Assembly (NCBI RefSeq): GCF_900102785.1
Contig: NZ_FNGC01000001.1
Span: 35,916 to 99,915, forward strand
Direction of reading: 5' to 3'
Source of the DNA: Arthrobacter sp. ok362
Lineage (GTDB): Bacteria > Actinomycetota > Actinomycetes > Actinomycetales > Micrococcaceae
Length of the DNA stretch: 64,000 nt
Shown: in pieces, positions 1 to 10,029 of the stretch
Position numbering within the stretch: position 1 is the first letter of the stretch
Layout of the letters: every line of letters starts with the position of its first letter
The notes under the pieces: generated by a model
The model's database searches: none
The model's input: only the letters and a program-made list of their open reading frames with translations
Told to the model about the DNA's origin: nothing
Made by a program: the position numbers and the translations under genes

Positions 1-36
1 TCGGACCGGACCGGGGGACATGCTCATTCTTCACGC

Positions 37-73
37 CAAGGCCCGGACATAGGGGGTATATGTCCGGGCCTTG
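37..73. terminator. Perfect 15-bp inverted repeat near left edge
   Basis: Arms at 37-51 and 59-73 are perfect complements around a G-rich 7-nt loop. It could end transcription of a gene left of the window, but there is no T-run after either arm. Role inferred only. Confidence 0.4.
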
Positions 74-180
74 ACGCGGGGGGAGGGCATGTCCAACGGT
101 GATCCGCCGTCCCCTTTTGATGCCAGCGCGGGGCCACCGCGTCCTCCCCACTGCTGAAGAGGGGCCGCAAGGATCCCCGC

Positions 181-255
181 GCTGGGGTAAACAAGGCTGG
201 GGTAAACAAGGCTGGGGTAAACAAGCCTGCGGTAAACAAGGCTGGGGTGAACAAG
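181..255. repeat. 15-bp tandem repeat, five copies
   Basis: Five consecutive 15-bp units (GCTGGGGTAAACAAG, with one to three changes in the last two) fill 181-255; a sixth degenerate unit follows. The unit length is a multiple of three, so reading frames run through it, but no frame has a convincing start or codon bias. I treat it as non-coding variable repeat DNA downstream of the peptidase gene. Confidence 0.85.
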
Positions 256-343
256 GGTTGGGAGGGTTGAGTAGTCGAGGTTTGAATAACAAGGTTTCGG
301 TATCAATCCGGGGTGCCCGTGCTTGGGGTAACAAGGCTGGGCA

Positions 344-451
344 TCCAGGCCCCCGGGTCCCCGCCCAGGATCCAGGCCCCCGGGTCCCCGCCCAGGGTCC
401 AGGCACCAAGGTCCCCGCCCCGGGTCCAGGCACCAAGGTCCCCGCACCCGG
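344..451. repeat. 27-bp tandem repeat, four copies
   Basis: Four 27-bp units at 344-370, 371-397, 398-424 and 425-451. The first two and the last two are most alike, suggesting stepwise duplication; a decayed partial unit follows. Together with the array at 181-255 it accounts for most of the gene-free 1-505 stretch. Confidence 0.85.
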
Positions 452-470
452 GTCCACGCGCCCGGGGTGT

Positions 471-496
471 ACGGGCCCCGCGTGAACGGGGCCCGT
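471..496 (-). terminator. Hairpin after the serine peptidase gene
   Basis: A perfect 10-bp stem (ACGGGCCCCG and its complement) with a 6-nt loop lies 10 bp past the peptidase stop codon. No T-run follows on the minus strand, so it is a weak or non-canonical terminator. Confidence 0.5.
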
Positions 497-505
497 GCCC
501 TCAGG

Positions 506-1507
506 CTAGGAGGCAGCCGCGGTGGTGTAGGCCTGCTGGATGACTGTGCCCCAATACGGGCCGTACATCTTGGTGGAGTTGCTGCCGTAGCCATAGCTGT
601 TGATGGAGTTCTGGTAGCCGGAAGCGCTGGTGCCGATGAACCACGGACCGCCCGAGGAACCGCCGGTCATGTTGCAGGGGATCCCCTGGGTGTTGAACTG
701 CGGGTTGTAGGGATCATTGGTGGCGGTGCCGGAGCAGCTCTTGAGGGATTCACCGTTGAAAGGCGACGCGGCGGGGTAGCCGAATGACTTGTAGCTCAGG
801 CCGCGGGCGGCGTTGAACTGCAGCCCGGAGCCGCCTACGACGTCGCTCAGGTACTTGCCGTTAAGGGTGGACATTACGGCGAAGCCGGTGTCGTAGGTCA
901 TGTCGCCCGAGGAGCTCCACTGGGTGGGGGCGTAGAGGGCCTTGGCCGTCCACATGCCGTAGGGGGCCGCGCCGTTGAGGTACGCCGGGACGAACGTGAA
1001 CTTGGTGGCGAAGGCGCCCGGGCCCTCATTCACGCAGTGTCCTGCCGTGGTGACAGTGCTCTTGTTGGCGGAGGAGACCGAGTTGCCGGAGCAGACGTAG
1101 TTGGTCCCGCCGAGGGTGAAGAAGACCTTGCCGATGTGCGGGACGGGGGTCTCGCTCGCATTGGTCTTGGTCTGAAGGGCCTGGGATTGCAGCGTCGGAG
1201 CGGCGGCCTCAACCTTGCTCGGGGCGGCACCCTCCAGCAGTGCCGCCGCGGGCTTCGCGGCCTTGCCATTGCGCTTCATGGCCTTGTTGGCCAGGACGTC
1301 GCCGGGAACCGCATTGCGCATGCGTTCCGTGGTCCAGTAGCCGGCCGTCCCCGTTTCGGTGACGGTGTGGCTTGCGACATCGGGGGCCGAAACCGGTGCC
1401 TTGGCCGGTGCGGGGGAGGCGGTGGCCGCCCCCGCGGCACTCAGGGCCAGCAGTGCGGCGGCCGACAGAGTCAGCAGGCTGGTGGCCAGAGTCTTGGGTG
1501 TTCTCAT
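506..1507 (-). CDS. Secreted trypsin-like serine peptidase
   Basis: A 333-residue protein with an Ala-rich signal peptide (about residues 1-30, likely cut near ATAS) and a pro-region to about residue 120, then a chymotrypsin-fold domain. The catalytic triad is visible: His157 in TTAGHC, Asp206 in MTYDTG and Ser285 in GGSSGGPW. Cysteines at 139/158 and 258/278 are placed to form two disulfides. It resembles the glutamyl-endopeptidase-like or trypsin-like secreted peptidases of soil actinobacteria; substrate specificity cannot be read from the sequence. The start has TTAGGA just upstream. Transcribed alone, with a hairpin after the stop. The pro-region suggests it is made as an inactive zymogen. 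Confidence 0.88.
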   Translation of the reverse strand: MRTPKTLATSLLTLSAAALLALSAAGAATASPAPAKAPVSAPDVASHTVTETGTAGYWTTERMRNAVPGDVLANKAMKRNGKAAKPAAALLEGAAPSKVEAAAPTLQSQALQTKTNASETPVPHIGKVFFTLGGTNYVCSGNSVSSANKSTVTTAGHCVNEGPGAFATKFTFVPAYLNGAAPYGMWTAKALYAPTQWSSSGDMTYDTGFAVMSTLNGKYLSDVVGGSGLQFNAARGLSYKSFGYPAASPFNGESLKSCSGTATNDPYNPQFNTQGIPCNMTGGSSGGPWFIGTSASGYQNSINSYGYGSNSTKMYGPYWGTVIQQAYTTAAAS

Positions 1508-1700
1508 GGTGTCCTAACCGGTAAAAATGCGGGGCGGCCGCTGGTCGCGGCCGCTGGATGGAACGAAACTACGGCAATTTGACTAACCTGTAAAGTCGTT
1601 TGTCAATTCTTGTTATGCCGCGTTGTGGTGTCACGCATCCGTCCGCGCACGACGCCGGTAGGCACCAACGGGAGCACCTCGGGTAAGTTAGGGGTGTTGA

Positions 1701-3974
<2,274 letters not shown>

Positions 3975-4028
3975 TTTCCGCCGCAGCGCGCAGGCAACGT
4001 ACCGGCCTCGCCCGGTTGGTCGCCACGT

Positions 4029-4066
4029 AAAACGCCCCGTCTCCCTGAAGGGAGGCGGGGCGTTTT
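4029..4066. terminator. Bidirectional intrinsic terminator
   Basis: An 11-bp stem AAAACGCCCCG/CGGGGCGTTTT, then one mismatch and a further 5 bp, closed by a TGAA tetraloop. The A-run and T-run flank the stem on both sides, as expected for a terminator shared by the convergent icd and SRPBCC genes. Confidence 0.9.
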
Positions 4067-4106
4067 GCTGCCAGTCCGAAAGGGCAAACCAGGCAGATCA
4101 GTGTGG

Positions 4107-4691
4107 TCAGCTCTGCTGGTCCTGGCCGAAGGGCGGCTCGGGGGCAAGGTCGGGATCGGCGTCCACGTGCTGGAAGGCAGGCTCCGCGCCGTAGCCCACT
4201 TCTTCCTGGAGCGGCACGGCGGTGGTGGCGCCCGGCGCGACTGCGTCCACGCGTCCGCGCCATCCGCCCGTCTCGGCTCCGCGCTCTTCGATAAACTGCT
4301 TGAATTTCTTCAGGTCGGCAGCAACCTGACGGGAATCAAGGCCGATGGCCGCACCGATCTTTTCCGCAGCCGAGTCCGGCTCCCAGGTCAGCTCGACGTT
4401 CACCTTCGTTTCGGCCTCGCCGAGGGTTTCGAACCAGACGGTGCCAGCGTTCCGTGGTTCATCAAGGCTTTCCCACGACACGCGCTGGTCCGGTTCCTGC
4501 GTGGTGATCCGCGCGTCGTACTCACGCCGGACTCCACCGATGCTGGTCTTGAAATGGACAGTGGTGTCGTCCAGCTGACTAACGGAGTCCACGCCGCTCA
4601 TGAAGTGCGGAAATTCCTCGAATTGCGTCCACTGGTTGTAGGCCTGGCTTAGCGGAACATTGACTTCGATGGATTCCTGAACAGTTGCCAT
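4107..4691 (-). CDS. SRPBCC (START-like) family protein
   Basis: A 194-residue cytoplasmic protein of the SRPBCC/polyketide-cyclase fold, a helix-grip domain that binds hydrophobic ligands. The typical opening (MATVQESIEVNVPLSQAYNQ) is followed by WTQFEEFPHFM and an Asp/Pro-rich, probably disordered tail from about residue 150. Two starts are possible: ATG at 4691 with AAGGAG ten bases upstream, chosen because family members begin here, and an in-frame ATG at 4751 that also has GGAGG nine bases upstream and would add 20 residues. No ligand or pathway can be named. Confidence 0.85.
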   Translation of the reverse strand: MATVQESIEVNVPLSQAYNQWTQFEEFPHFMSGVDSVSQLDDTTVHFKTSIGGVRREYDARITTQEPDQRVSWESLDEPRNAGTVWFETLGEAETKVNVELTWEPDSAAEKIGAAIGLDSRQVAADLKKFKQFIEERGAETGGWRGRVDAVAPGATTAVPLQEEVGYGAEPAFQHVDADPDLAPEPPFGQDQQS

Positions 4692-4904
4692 GCAGGCGTC
4701 ACTCCTTCGATTGGCGGACAGCAGTCCGCGATTCTTGTCGTTGACCGGCATAAAGCCGTTCCTCCACGCTAGCGGGCTTCCGCCGAAATAGTAAGCAGAC
4801 TGACGATGACGGCGGAGGCTTCACGGTCGGTCTGCGGCCAAGTCGACGCGTGTCGCGGCCCCAAGTGTCGCGGAATCCAGTGCGGCAGCAGTTACGCGGG
4901 CGCC

Positions 4905-5444
4905 TCAGCCCTTGCCCTTCCCCTTGTCCTTCGACTTGCCCTTGCCGGCCGGCGCCGGTGCCGGTGCCGGTGCCCGCGCCGGTGCCGGCGCTGGGGCGAC
5001 GGCGGCCGGGGCGGCACGGGCGGCAGCCGCCGCCTGCGCTGCCGCCTGAGCCGCAGCAGCCTGTTTAGCCGATGCTGTTGCGGCCGCCTTTCGCGCTGCC
5101 TCGGCCGCCGCCTGCTGCGCGACCAGGTCTGCCCGGACGGCGTCAATCGATGACTTGATGCTTTGGTGGCGTCTGAAGGACACCTCGCCGCTCGCAGCGA
5201 GGGCATCCAGGCGGGTCAGCAGCTCGTCAAGGTGTTTCAGGGAACCGGCGGGGTCGTTGGCGGCTGCAGCCTCGCTGACAGCCAGGACCTGAGTTTGCAG
5301 TTGCCTGGCCGCGTCGCGGCCCAGTTCAGGTGCAGGCCCGCAGCCGGCCAGCGCCCCGGCCGCCAGCAGTCCCGCGAGGAGAGCTGCGGGCATCCGGTAC
5401 CTGGAACGGCCGCGGTCCTGCCTGGCGGTTCGCGAGTGGCTCAT
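4905..5444 (-). CDS. Ala-rich lipoprotein coupled to a Ser/Thr kinase
   Basis: A 179-residue protein of unknown function. It starts with a charged N-terminus, a hydrophobic segment and a lipobox-like ALAGC, so it is probably a lipid-anchored exported protein. A helical region with predicted coiled-coil character follows (about residues 40-110), then a long alanine stretch, a proline-alanine region, and a Lys/Gly tail (GKGKSKDKGKGKG). The ATG overlaps the stop of the kinase gene (ATGA at 5441-5444), so the two are translationally coupled. The basic tail could contact cell-wall polymers or membrane; this is inference. A longer in-frame extension to 5630 is rejected because it lies inside the kinase gene and would bury the signal sequence. 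Confidence 0.72.
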   Translation of the reverse strand: MSHSRTARQDRGRSRYRMPAALLAGLLAAGALAGCGPAPELGRDAARQLQTQVLAVSEAAAANDPAGSLKHLDELLTRLDALAASGEVSFRRHQSIKSSIDAVRADLVAQQAAAEAARKAAATASAKQAAAAQAAAQAAAAARAAPAAVAPAPAPARAPAPAPAPAGKGKSKDKGKGKG

Positions 5445-6670
5445 GGTTCCACGCCCTTCTGCAGATCCTTCAGATGATCGCCGAGTGGCCCCGTGACGGT
5501 GGGGTAAGGGACGACGTCGGGGGCCGCAGGGGCGGACAGGGTGACCGCGACCGTTGCCCCGACAACAAGGACTGCCAGCACGGCGAGCAGCAGGGCCACG
5601 CGGGTGCGGAGCCTGGCCCGGCGGAACCATGCGGCACCGCGGTTATGCGAGGGACGGTGGCGCGGCCGGGGCGGCAGAGCATCCGGGTCCAGCCAGCTCA
5701 GGGGTCGTGTTCTCGCCGCCGCCGGAGCTGCGGCGGCGGCGGGCCGGCGTGGGCGGGGCCGCCTTGCCGGCGGGGCTGGGAGTATCCGGGTGGTTTCCGC
5801 TTTGACGGGTCCCGGCAGGGACCCGGGGGAAACGAGGGCCATCCGGAAGGCTGCCTCAAGTTCGGCGGCCGACGGGCGGTCCAAGGGGTCGAGGACTGTC
5901 ATGGCCTGGATAATGCGAGCCCACTCCTCGGGCACCGCGTCCGGAATGACGGGCGCTCGGTGCAGGCGGGCCACAGCAGATTCGACGGCACTGCCCGGAT
6001 ACTCCACTTCGCCCTTGAGGCATTCGAGCAGGACCAAGCCCAGAGAGTAGATGTCACTCGCCGGTCCGAGGTCGGCGCCGCGGGCCTGTTCCGGACTGAG
6101 ATAGGCGGCGGTTCCCACCATGGTTCCCGTGGCTGTAAGCCGGGTCCCGTCGATGATTCGGGCGATGCCGAAGTCTGTGAGCTTGGGCCGAAACGGCTCT
6201 CCCGGCCGGACCGGCACCAGGAGGATGTTGGCGGGCTTGATGTCCCGATGGACGATGCCGAGGCTGTGGACGTAGGCGAGGGCGTCGGCGATCCCAGCGC
6301 CGACCACGGCCAACTCGTCCAGTGGCAGGGGGCTGTGGCGAATCCGGGTCCGCAGATCCTGGCCGTCCAAGAGCTCCATGGTCAGGAAGGGCCGGGGCTC
6401 GTCGGGAACCCGGGTGTCCATCCCGGCGTCGAACAGCGTCACCAGGCTTGGATGGTTCAGAGTTGCCAGCAATTCGATCTCTGCTTCCTGGCGGCGAAGC
6501 TCGTCAGGATCGGCCCATTGAGGTGCGAAGAGTTTCAGGGCAACGTCCCTGCCAAGGTTCAGATCCCTGGCAGTGTAGACCGACGCCATGCCGCCCCGGC
6601 CAATCACCTCCCCCAGCTCATAGCGGCCGCCCAAGGGCTCGGCCGTGACGCTGTTGGGCGAACTGTCCAC
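5441..6670 (-). CDS. Membrane Ser/Thr protein kinase (Hanks type)
   Basis: A 409-residue eukaryotic-like kinase. Visible motifs: glycine loop GRGGMASVY (about 26-34), ATP-lysine 46 in VALK, catalytic loop HRDIKPAN (Asp143), DFG at 166-168 and SPEQA. A Pro/Ala/Arg-rich linker and one membrane segment follow (about 358-377), leaving a short external tail without PASTA or other sensor domain. The start is GTG at 6670, with a GGAAGG/AGGG-like site upstream and the kinase domain beginning some 15 residues in; upstream in-frame starts would add a non-homologous Arg/Pro tail. The downstream lipoprotein overlaps by 4 bp and may be its partner or extracellular sensor part (inference). Confidence 0.9.
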   Translation of the reverse strand: MDSSPNSVTAEPLGGRYELGEVIGRGGMASVYTARDLNLGRDVALKLFAPQWADPDELRRQEAEIELLATLNHPSLVTLFDAGMDTRVPDEPRPFLTMELLDGQDLRTRIRHSPLPLDELAVVGAGIADALAYVHSLGIVHRDIKPANILLVPVRPGEPFRPKLTDFGIARIIDGTRLTATGTMVGTAAYLSPEQARGADLGPASDIYSLGLVLLECLKGEVEYPGSAVESAVARLHRAPVIPDAVPEEWARIIQAMTVLDPLDRPSAAELEAAFRMALVSPGSLPGPVKAETTRILPAPPARRPRPRRPAAAAAPAAARTRPLSWLDPDALPPRPRHRPSHNRGAAWFRRARLRTRVALLLAVLAVLVVGATVAVTLSAPAAPDVVPYPTVTGPLGDHLKDLQKGVEP

Positions 6671-6827
6671 GATGTCCCTATACCTTCCGTGTGCGCACCT
6701 GCGGCGCTCATAAAGAATGATACGGGGACGGGTATCCGCTTCCGTTCCATGCGGCCGACGCGCCGGTCCCGGCATTGAAGTGCATTGCCTGGCTGGTCGC
6801 TCATCCGCAGGCGCCCTTCCGCCGGAG

Positions 6828-6876
6828 CCGGAGCATGCCGTTGGGTCCCCCAGCGGACCCAACGACCTCGCTCCGG
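6828..6876. terminator. Two-step inverted repeat hairpin
   Basis: An outer 7-bp stem CCGGAGC/GCTCCGG (6828-6834, 6870-6876) and an inner perfect 10-bp stem CGTTGGGTCC/GGACCCAACG (6839-6848, 6855-6864) with a 6-nt loop. It lies between the proline-rich protein gene and the kinase gene, both minus-strand. No T-run; could be a terminator or an RNA processing structure. Confidence 0.5.
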
Positions 6877-6911
6877 CGGTTACAGGACGTCGACGGGAGC
6901 GGTGGCACGCG

Positions 6912-7175
6912 TTACGGCGGGCGGGGTTTGCAGCCGGGACGGGGCTGCGGACCGGAGCGCTCCGGGTACGCGGGGGCGCGCCGTCCTTCTCGTGCCCGCC
7001 CTTCTCGCGCCCGCGACGACGTGGACGGGGAAGGCGTGGACGGTGGCGACGTGGACGGGGAAGGCGTGGACGGTGGCGACGTGGACGGGGAAGGCGTGGA
7101 CGGTGGCCGCGTGGACGGGGTCAGGCTGGCGGGAATTGGGGTGCCGGAAACCCGGCGGTGGACGATCGAGTCCAT
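6912..7175 (-). CDS. Possible small Pro/Ser repeat protein (uncertain)
   Basis: An 87-residue frame beginning at ATG 7175 with CCAGGAG eight bases upstream, which is the only reason to list it. Residues about 20-50 are three 10-residue PPSTPSPSTS repeats produced by the 30-bp DNA repeat at 7021-7110; the rest is Arg/Pro-rich with no domain or signal peptide. Other frames of the same stretch are also open, as expected for a repeat with a multiple-of-three unit. It may be a remnant of a longer gene broken by frameshift, or non-coding. The 6671-7256 interval holds nothing else but this, the repeat and the hairpin at 6828-6876. Confidence 0.25.
   Translation of the reverse strand: MDSIVHRRVSGTPIPASLTPSTRPPSTPSPSTSPPSTPSPSTSPPSTPSPSTSSRAREGRAREGRRAPAYPERSGPQPRPGCKPRPP
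7021..7120. repeat. 30-bp tandem repeat, three copies plus a part
   Basis: Units at 7021-7050, 7051-7080 and 7081-7110 are identical but for one base, and a 10-bp partial unit follows. Near-identity means recent expansion or active homogenisation. Confidence 0.9.
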
Positions 7176-7256
7176 GGGGGATTCTCCTGGGTGACTGCTA
7201 ACGGGCGGCCAAGGCAGCCCGACGGGCCGTGCTCTGTGGAGGCAGAGACGGCCCGA

Positions 7257-8612
7257 CTAGTCAGGAGAAGAACCGGGATCAGCGCAAACGGCTGCGTACT
7301 CGTGCTGGAGCGGACCGCCGATGGGGTCGGCCTCGATTGTTGGCAGGTAGAAGAGCAGGCTGGGCATCCACGCAGCCGTTCCGGCAGGCCCATTGGCGGA
7401 GTGGCCGCCGCCGGACCCGGTGCCGGGAGCAGGCGGGAGTGCCTCAGGCGCAGGCAGGCCCGTGCCGCCATGCCACGGGCTCGGACCCGGGTTGCCGGAG
7501 GGAACCGACGGGTCACCAGTCCCCGCAGGGGGTTCAGCCGGAGGGGCCGCGCTAGACCGGACAGGTGCCCCCGCACGGGGTTCAGACATCAGCCAGGGGG
7601 CATAGGCAACCGGGGCGACCGGGGGATTGTATGCCTCGACGGGACGGGCCGCATCGGAACCGGTGGGAGCAGGCGCCGGCGGTTCAGGCGATACTGCCTT
7701 AGCTGTGCCCGTGTTGGCGGTGCCCGCTTCTGCGGCACCCGCGGTGGGAGTGCCAGCCGACGACGATGCGCCGCCGACGGCTGCCGGCGTCCCCGCCGGT
7801 TTCCCCGCCGGGACGTCGCCCGGAACGGCGCCGCCTGGAGGTACGGCCGCAGGGTCACCGGGCAGCGGGCCGGCCGGACCGGGAACCGGAGCCGCGGGGT
7901 CTACAACCGGCGGAACAACGCCGGGAACCGGAGCCGCGGGGTCCACAACCGGCGGAACAACGCCGGGATCCGGTGCCGGTGGGGCCACGACCGGTGGGGC
8001 CACGACCGGTGGGTCCACGACCGGTGGGTCCACGACCGGTGGGTCCACGACCGGTGGGTCCACGACCGGTGGGGCAACGCCGGGGCCCGGGACGGCAGGA
8101 TCCACACCGGGGACGCCGGGGTCCACCACGGGCGGGGTCACTGCCGGATCGGGGAGCGCCGGCTCGACTGCCGCCGGAATCGGGTCAGGCGCCGCGGGCC
8201 CCGTGGCGGGCGGCGGAGATTCCGGAACCGGGGCCGCGAGGTCCGGGTCCGTCTGCGCCGGCTCGTCAGCATCGGCGGGATCAACGTCCGCGACATCCGG
8301 CCTCGGGCCCGGAACGGCACCAGCGGACCAGGTGCCCGCCGGGGCCGGAGCGATGTCCACGGAGACCAGGGGGTCGACGGAGGGAACAGGGAGGTCGTCG
8401 GCGTCCGTGCAGCCGGCGGCCGCCGCTCTCTCGCCGGCGTCGTCGGCCGTCCCGGAGATCGTGCACGCGTCATCCGCCTGTGCGGCCGTGCCGGAGAGGG
8501 TCAGCCATGCGGCGCCGGCGACGGCGGCCAAGAGCACGTGGCGCAAGGGGCGGATGGGGCGCACGCGGCGCGGGGTGCGGCCCGCGCGGGAGGACGCTGC
8601 TGCTGGATCCAT
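7257..8612 (-). CDS. Secreted proline-rich repeat protein
   Basis: A 451-residue protein of unknown function. A basic N-terminus is followed by a hydrophobic signal segment and an AQA-D cleavage site near residue 46. The next part is Asp/Ala-rich with two cysteines. Residues about 150-235 carry the low-complexity core: repeated PPVVD units encoded by the 15-bp repeats at 7981-8070, and two 14-residue GVVPPVVDPAAPVP units encoded by a 42-bp duplication (7881-7964). The C-terminal part is Pro/Ala/Gly-rich and ends in a short hydrophobic stretch (WMPSLLFYLPT) and an acidic tail; there is no LPXTG sorting signal. Proline-rich exported repeats often span or coat the cell wall; that role is inference. 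Monocistronic. Confidence 0.7.
   Translation of the reverse strand: MDPAAASSRAGRTPRRVRPIRPLRHVLLAAVAGAAWLTLSGTAAQADDACTISGTADDAGERAAAAGCTDADDLPVPSVDPLVSVDIAPAPAGTWSAGAVPGPRPDVADVDPADADEPAQTDPDLAAPVPESPPPATGPAAPDPIPAAVEPALPDPAVTPPVVDPGVPGVDPAVPGPGVAPPVVDPPVVDPPVVDPPVVDPPVVAPPVVAPPAPDPGVVPPVVDPAAPVPGVVPPVVDPAAPVPGPAGPLPGDPAAVPPGGAVPGDVPAGKPAGTPAAVGGASSSAGTPTAGAAEAGTANTGTAKAVSPEPPAPAPTGSDAARPVEAYNPPVAPVAYAPWLMSEPRAGAPVRSSAAPPAEPPAGTGDPSVPSGNPGPSPWHGGTGLPAPEALPPAPGTGSGGGHSANGPAGTAAWMPSLLFYLPTIEADPIGGPLQHEYAAVCADPGSSPD
7881..7964. repeat. 42-bp direct duplication inside the proline-rich gene
   Basis: Units 7881-7922 and 7923-7964 differ at one base. The duplication keeps the reading frame and adds 14 residues. 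Confidence 0.9.
7981..8070. repeat. 15-bp tandem repeat, six copies, coding
   Basis: Six 15-bp units; the first two have GGGGCC where the last four have GGGTCC, which gives PPVVA versus PPVVD units in the protein. In frame with the proline-rich gene, so copy number change alters length without breaking the frame. Confidence 0.9.
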
Positions 8613-8751
8613 GTGCGCACCCCCGCTCCGCGAAGACTGGACGATTGCCTACAGGGTAAGTCGGCCCCAACGGGGAGTCCAGAGCGGAGCCGAAACTGTA
8701 GGCATACCGAGACCCTCGGAATGCGCCGGGTCCGGCGCCCGCGGGACGTGG

Positions 8752-9822
8752 TCAGTGGGCGTCGTTCGGGTAGGTCACCCCGAGTTGCGCGCGCACACCG
8801 TCGAAGAGCCGCATGGTGTTCAGAGAGTCCTCCAGCGGCATGACCGGGCTCTCGGTGAGTCCGTGCTGGATGCACCGCGTGACCTCGCGCAGTTCGTAGG
8901 TGTAGCCCCGCCCGACCACAGAGAACTCCTCGCTCCGGGGATCGTCGAAGCCGATCCTGACCAGCAGTTCCTTGGGGTTGTTGATGGAGCCGGACGTCTG
9001 GAGGAAGCCATTGCTGCCGGCGACGGTGGCTGTGCGCGGCCCGTGCGCCAGCAGCGACGACGTCAGCTGGGCCTGCGCGCCGTGGTGGTAGCCGAGCGTC
9101 AAGGCGTTTTGGGCGTCCACGCCGTCGTCATTGAGCCAGCCGGTGGCGCTGACAGTTTGCGGGAACCCCAGGGTGCCAAGCGCCCAGAGCAGCGGGTAGA
9201 CCGTCAGGTCCAGCAAGGCGCCGCCGCCGTCCTTGGGCGCCCAGAGCCGGGAGGCGGGCGAATACGGCGCCGGGAAACCGAGATCGGCTCCCACCCATTT
9301 GACCGCGCCGATCTCGCCCGAGGCAGCGATCTCAAACGCCCGCTGCATGCTGGGCAGGAACCGGCTCCACACCGCCTCCATCAGAAACAGGCCGTTTGCC
9401 CGGGCCGCTGCAATCAGCTCGGCGGCTTCCCGGGCGTTGACTGTGAGGGCCTTCTCGCACAGCACATGCTTGCCGGCATTAAGGGCGGCAAGAGCGATCT
9501 CGTGGTGGTGGGCGTGTGGCGTGGCGACGTAGACGACGTCGACGCCGTCGTCGGCGAGCAGCCGGGCATAACCGCTCACGCCGTCCCGGTCACCGTAGGC
9601 ACGGGCAAAACCGTAGTCGGCCGCGAACGCGTCGGCCGCCGCCTGGGTGCGGGAGCTGACGGCGTACAGTTCCGCATCCGCCAGAAGTTCAAGGTCGCGG
9701 GTGAGCGCCGCGGCGATCCCGCCGGTGGCGACGATTCCCCAGCGCAGCCTGGCGCCGGTGGCTGTGCGGGGATCCTGGTCGGGCTGGCTGAACAGCCACG
9801 GCTTCGCGATGAGGGCAGACAT
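8752..9822 (-). CDS. Gfo/Idh/MocA family oxidoreductase
   Basis: A 356-residue NAD(P)-dependent dehydrogenase of the family acting on sugars, inositols and related polyols. The N-terminal Rossmann fold starts at about residue 27 (RWGIVATGGIAAALTRDL), and the family motif CEKALTVNAREA near residue 140 (usually EKP; here Pro is replaced by Ala) carries the catalytic-type lysine. The C-terminal alpha/beta domain is complete. Start ATG 9822 has GAAGAT six bases upstream, a weaker version of the leaderless -10 pattern seen elsewhere here. No partner genes show its substrate. Confidence 0.9.
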   Translation of the reverse strand: MSALIAKPWLFSQPDQDPRTATGARLRWGIVATGGIAAALTRDLELLADAELYAVSSRTQAAADAFAADYGFARAYGDRDGVSGYARLLADDGVDVVYVATPHAHHHEIALAALNAGKHVLCEKALTVNAREAAELIAAARANGLFLMEAVWSRFLPSMQRAFEIAASGEIGAVKWVGADLGFPAPYSPASRLWAPKDGGGALLDLTVYPLLWALGTLGFPQTVSATGWLNDDGVDAQNALTLGYHHGAQAQLTSSLLAHGPRTATVAGSNGFLQTSGSINNPKELLVRIGFDDPRSEEFSVVGRGYTYELREVTRCIQHGLTESPVMPLEDSLNTMRLFDGVRAQLGVTYPNDAH

Positions 9823-9910
9823 GGTGCCATCTTCTCACCCGCGGGCGGACGGCCCGCCGTGTTGACGGCCCCGGCACGCGGGAGGTTTGGCACCCACGAG
9901 GTTCGACGCC

Positions 9911-9949
9911 GGGGCTGCGGGCGGGCCCCCAAGGCTCGCCCGCAGCCCC
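9911..9949 (-). terminator. GC-rich hairpin after the ABC export operon
   Basis: Perfect 13-bp arms (GGGGCTGCGGGCG at 9911-9923, complement at 9937-9949) with further pairing in the loop. It lies some 80 bp past the ABC ATPase stop. No T-run. Confidence 0.5.
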
Positions 9950-10011
9950 AACGCCGCAGCCCCAACGCCGCAGCCCCAACGCCGGAGCCCCGACGCCGGC
10001 GGTTCGACGCC
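9942..10011. repeat. 14-bp tandem repeat, five copies
   Basis: Units of GCAGCCCCAACGCC at 9942, 9956 and 9970 are identical; those at 9984 and 9998 are decayed. The 14-bp unit is not a multiple of three, so it is not coding. The first copy overlaps the 3' arm of the hairpin at 9911-9949, so the repeat seems to have grown from that arm. Confidence 0.85.
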
Positions 10012-10029
10012 GGTTCCGCCGGCCGGACC

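Noticed and set aside
31..594. Minus-strand frame spanning the tandem arrays and the peptidase 3' end
   Set aside because: Created by the 15-bp and 27-bp repeats and overlapping the real peptidase gene; no signal or domain.
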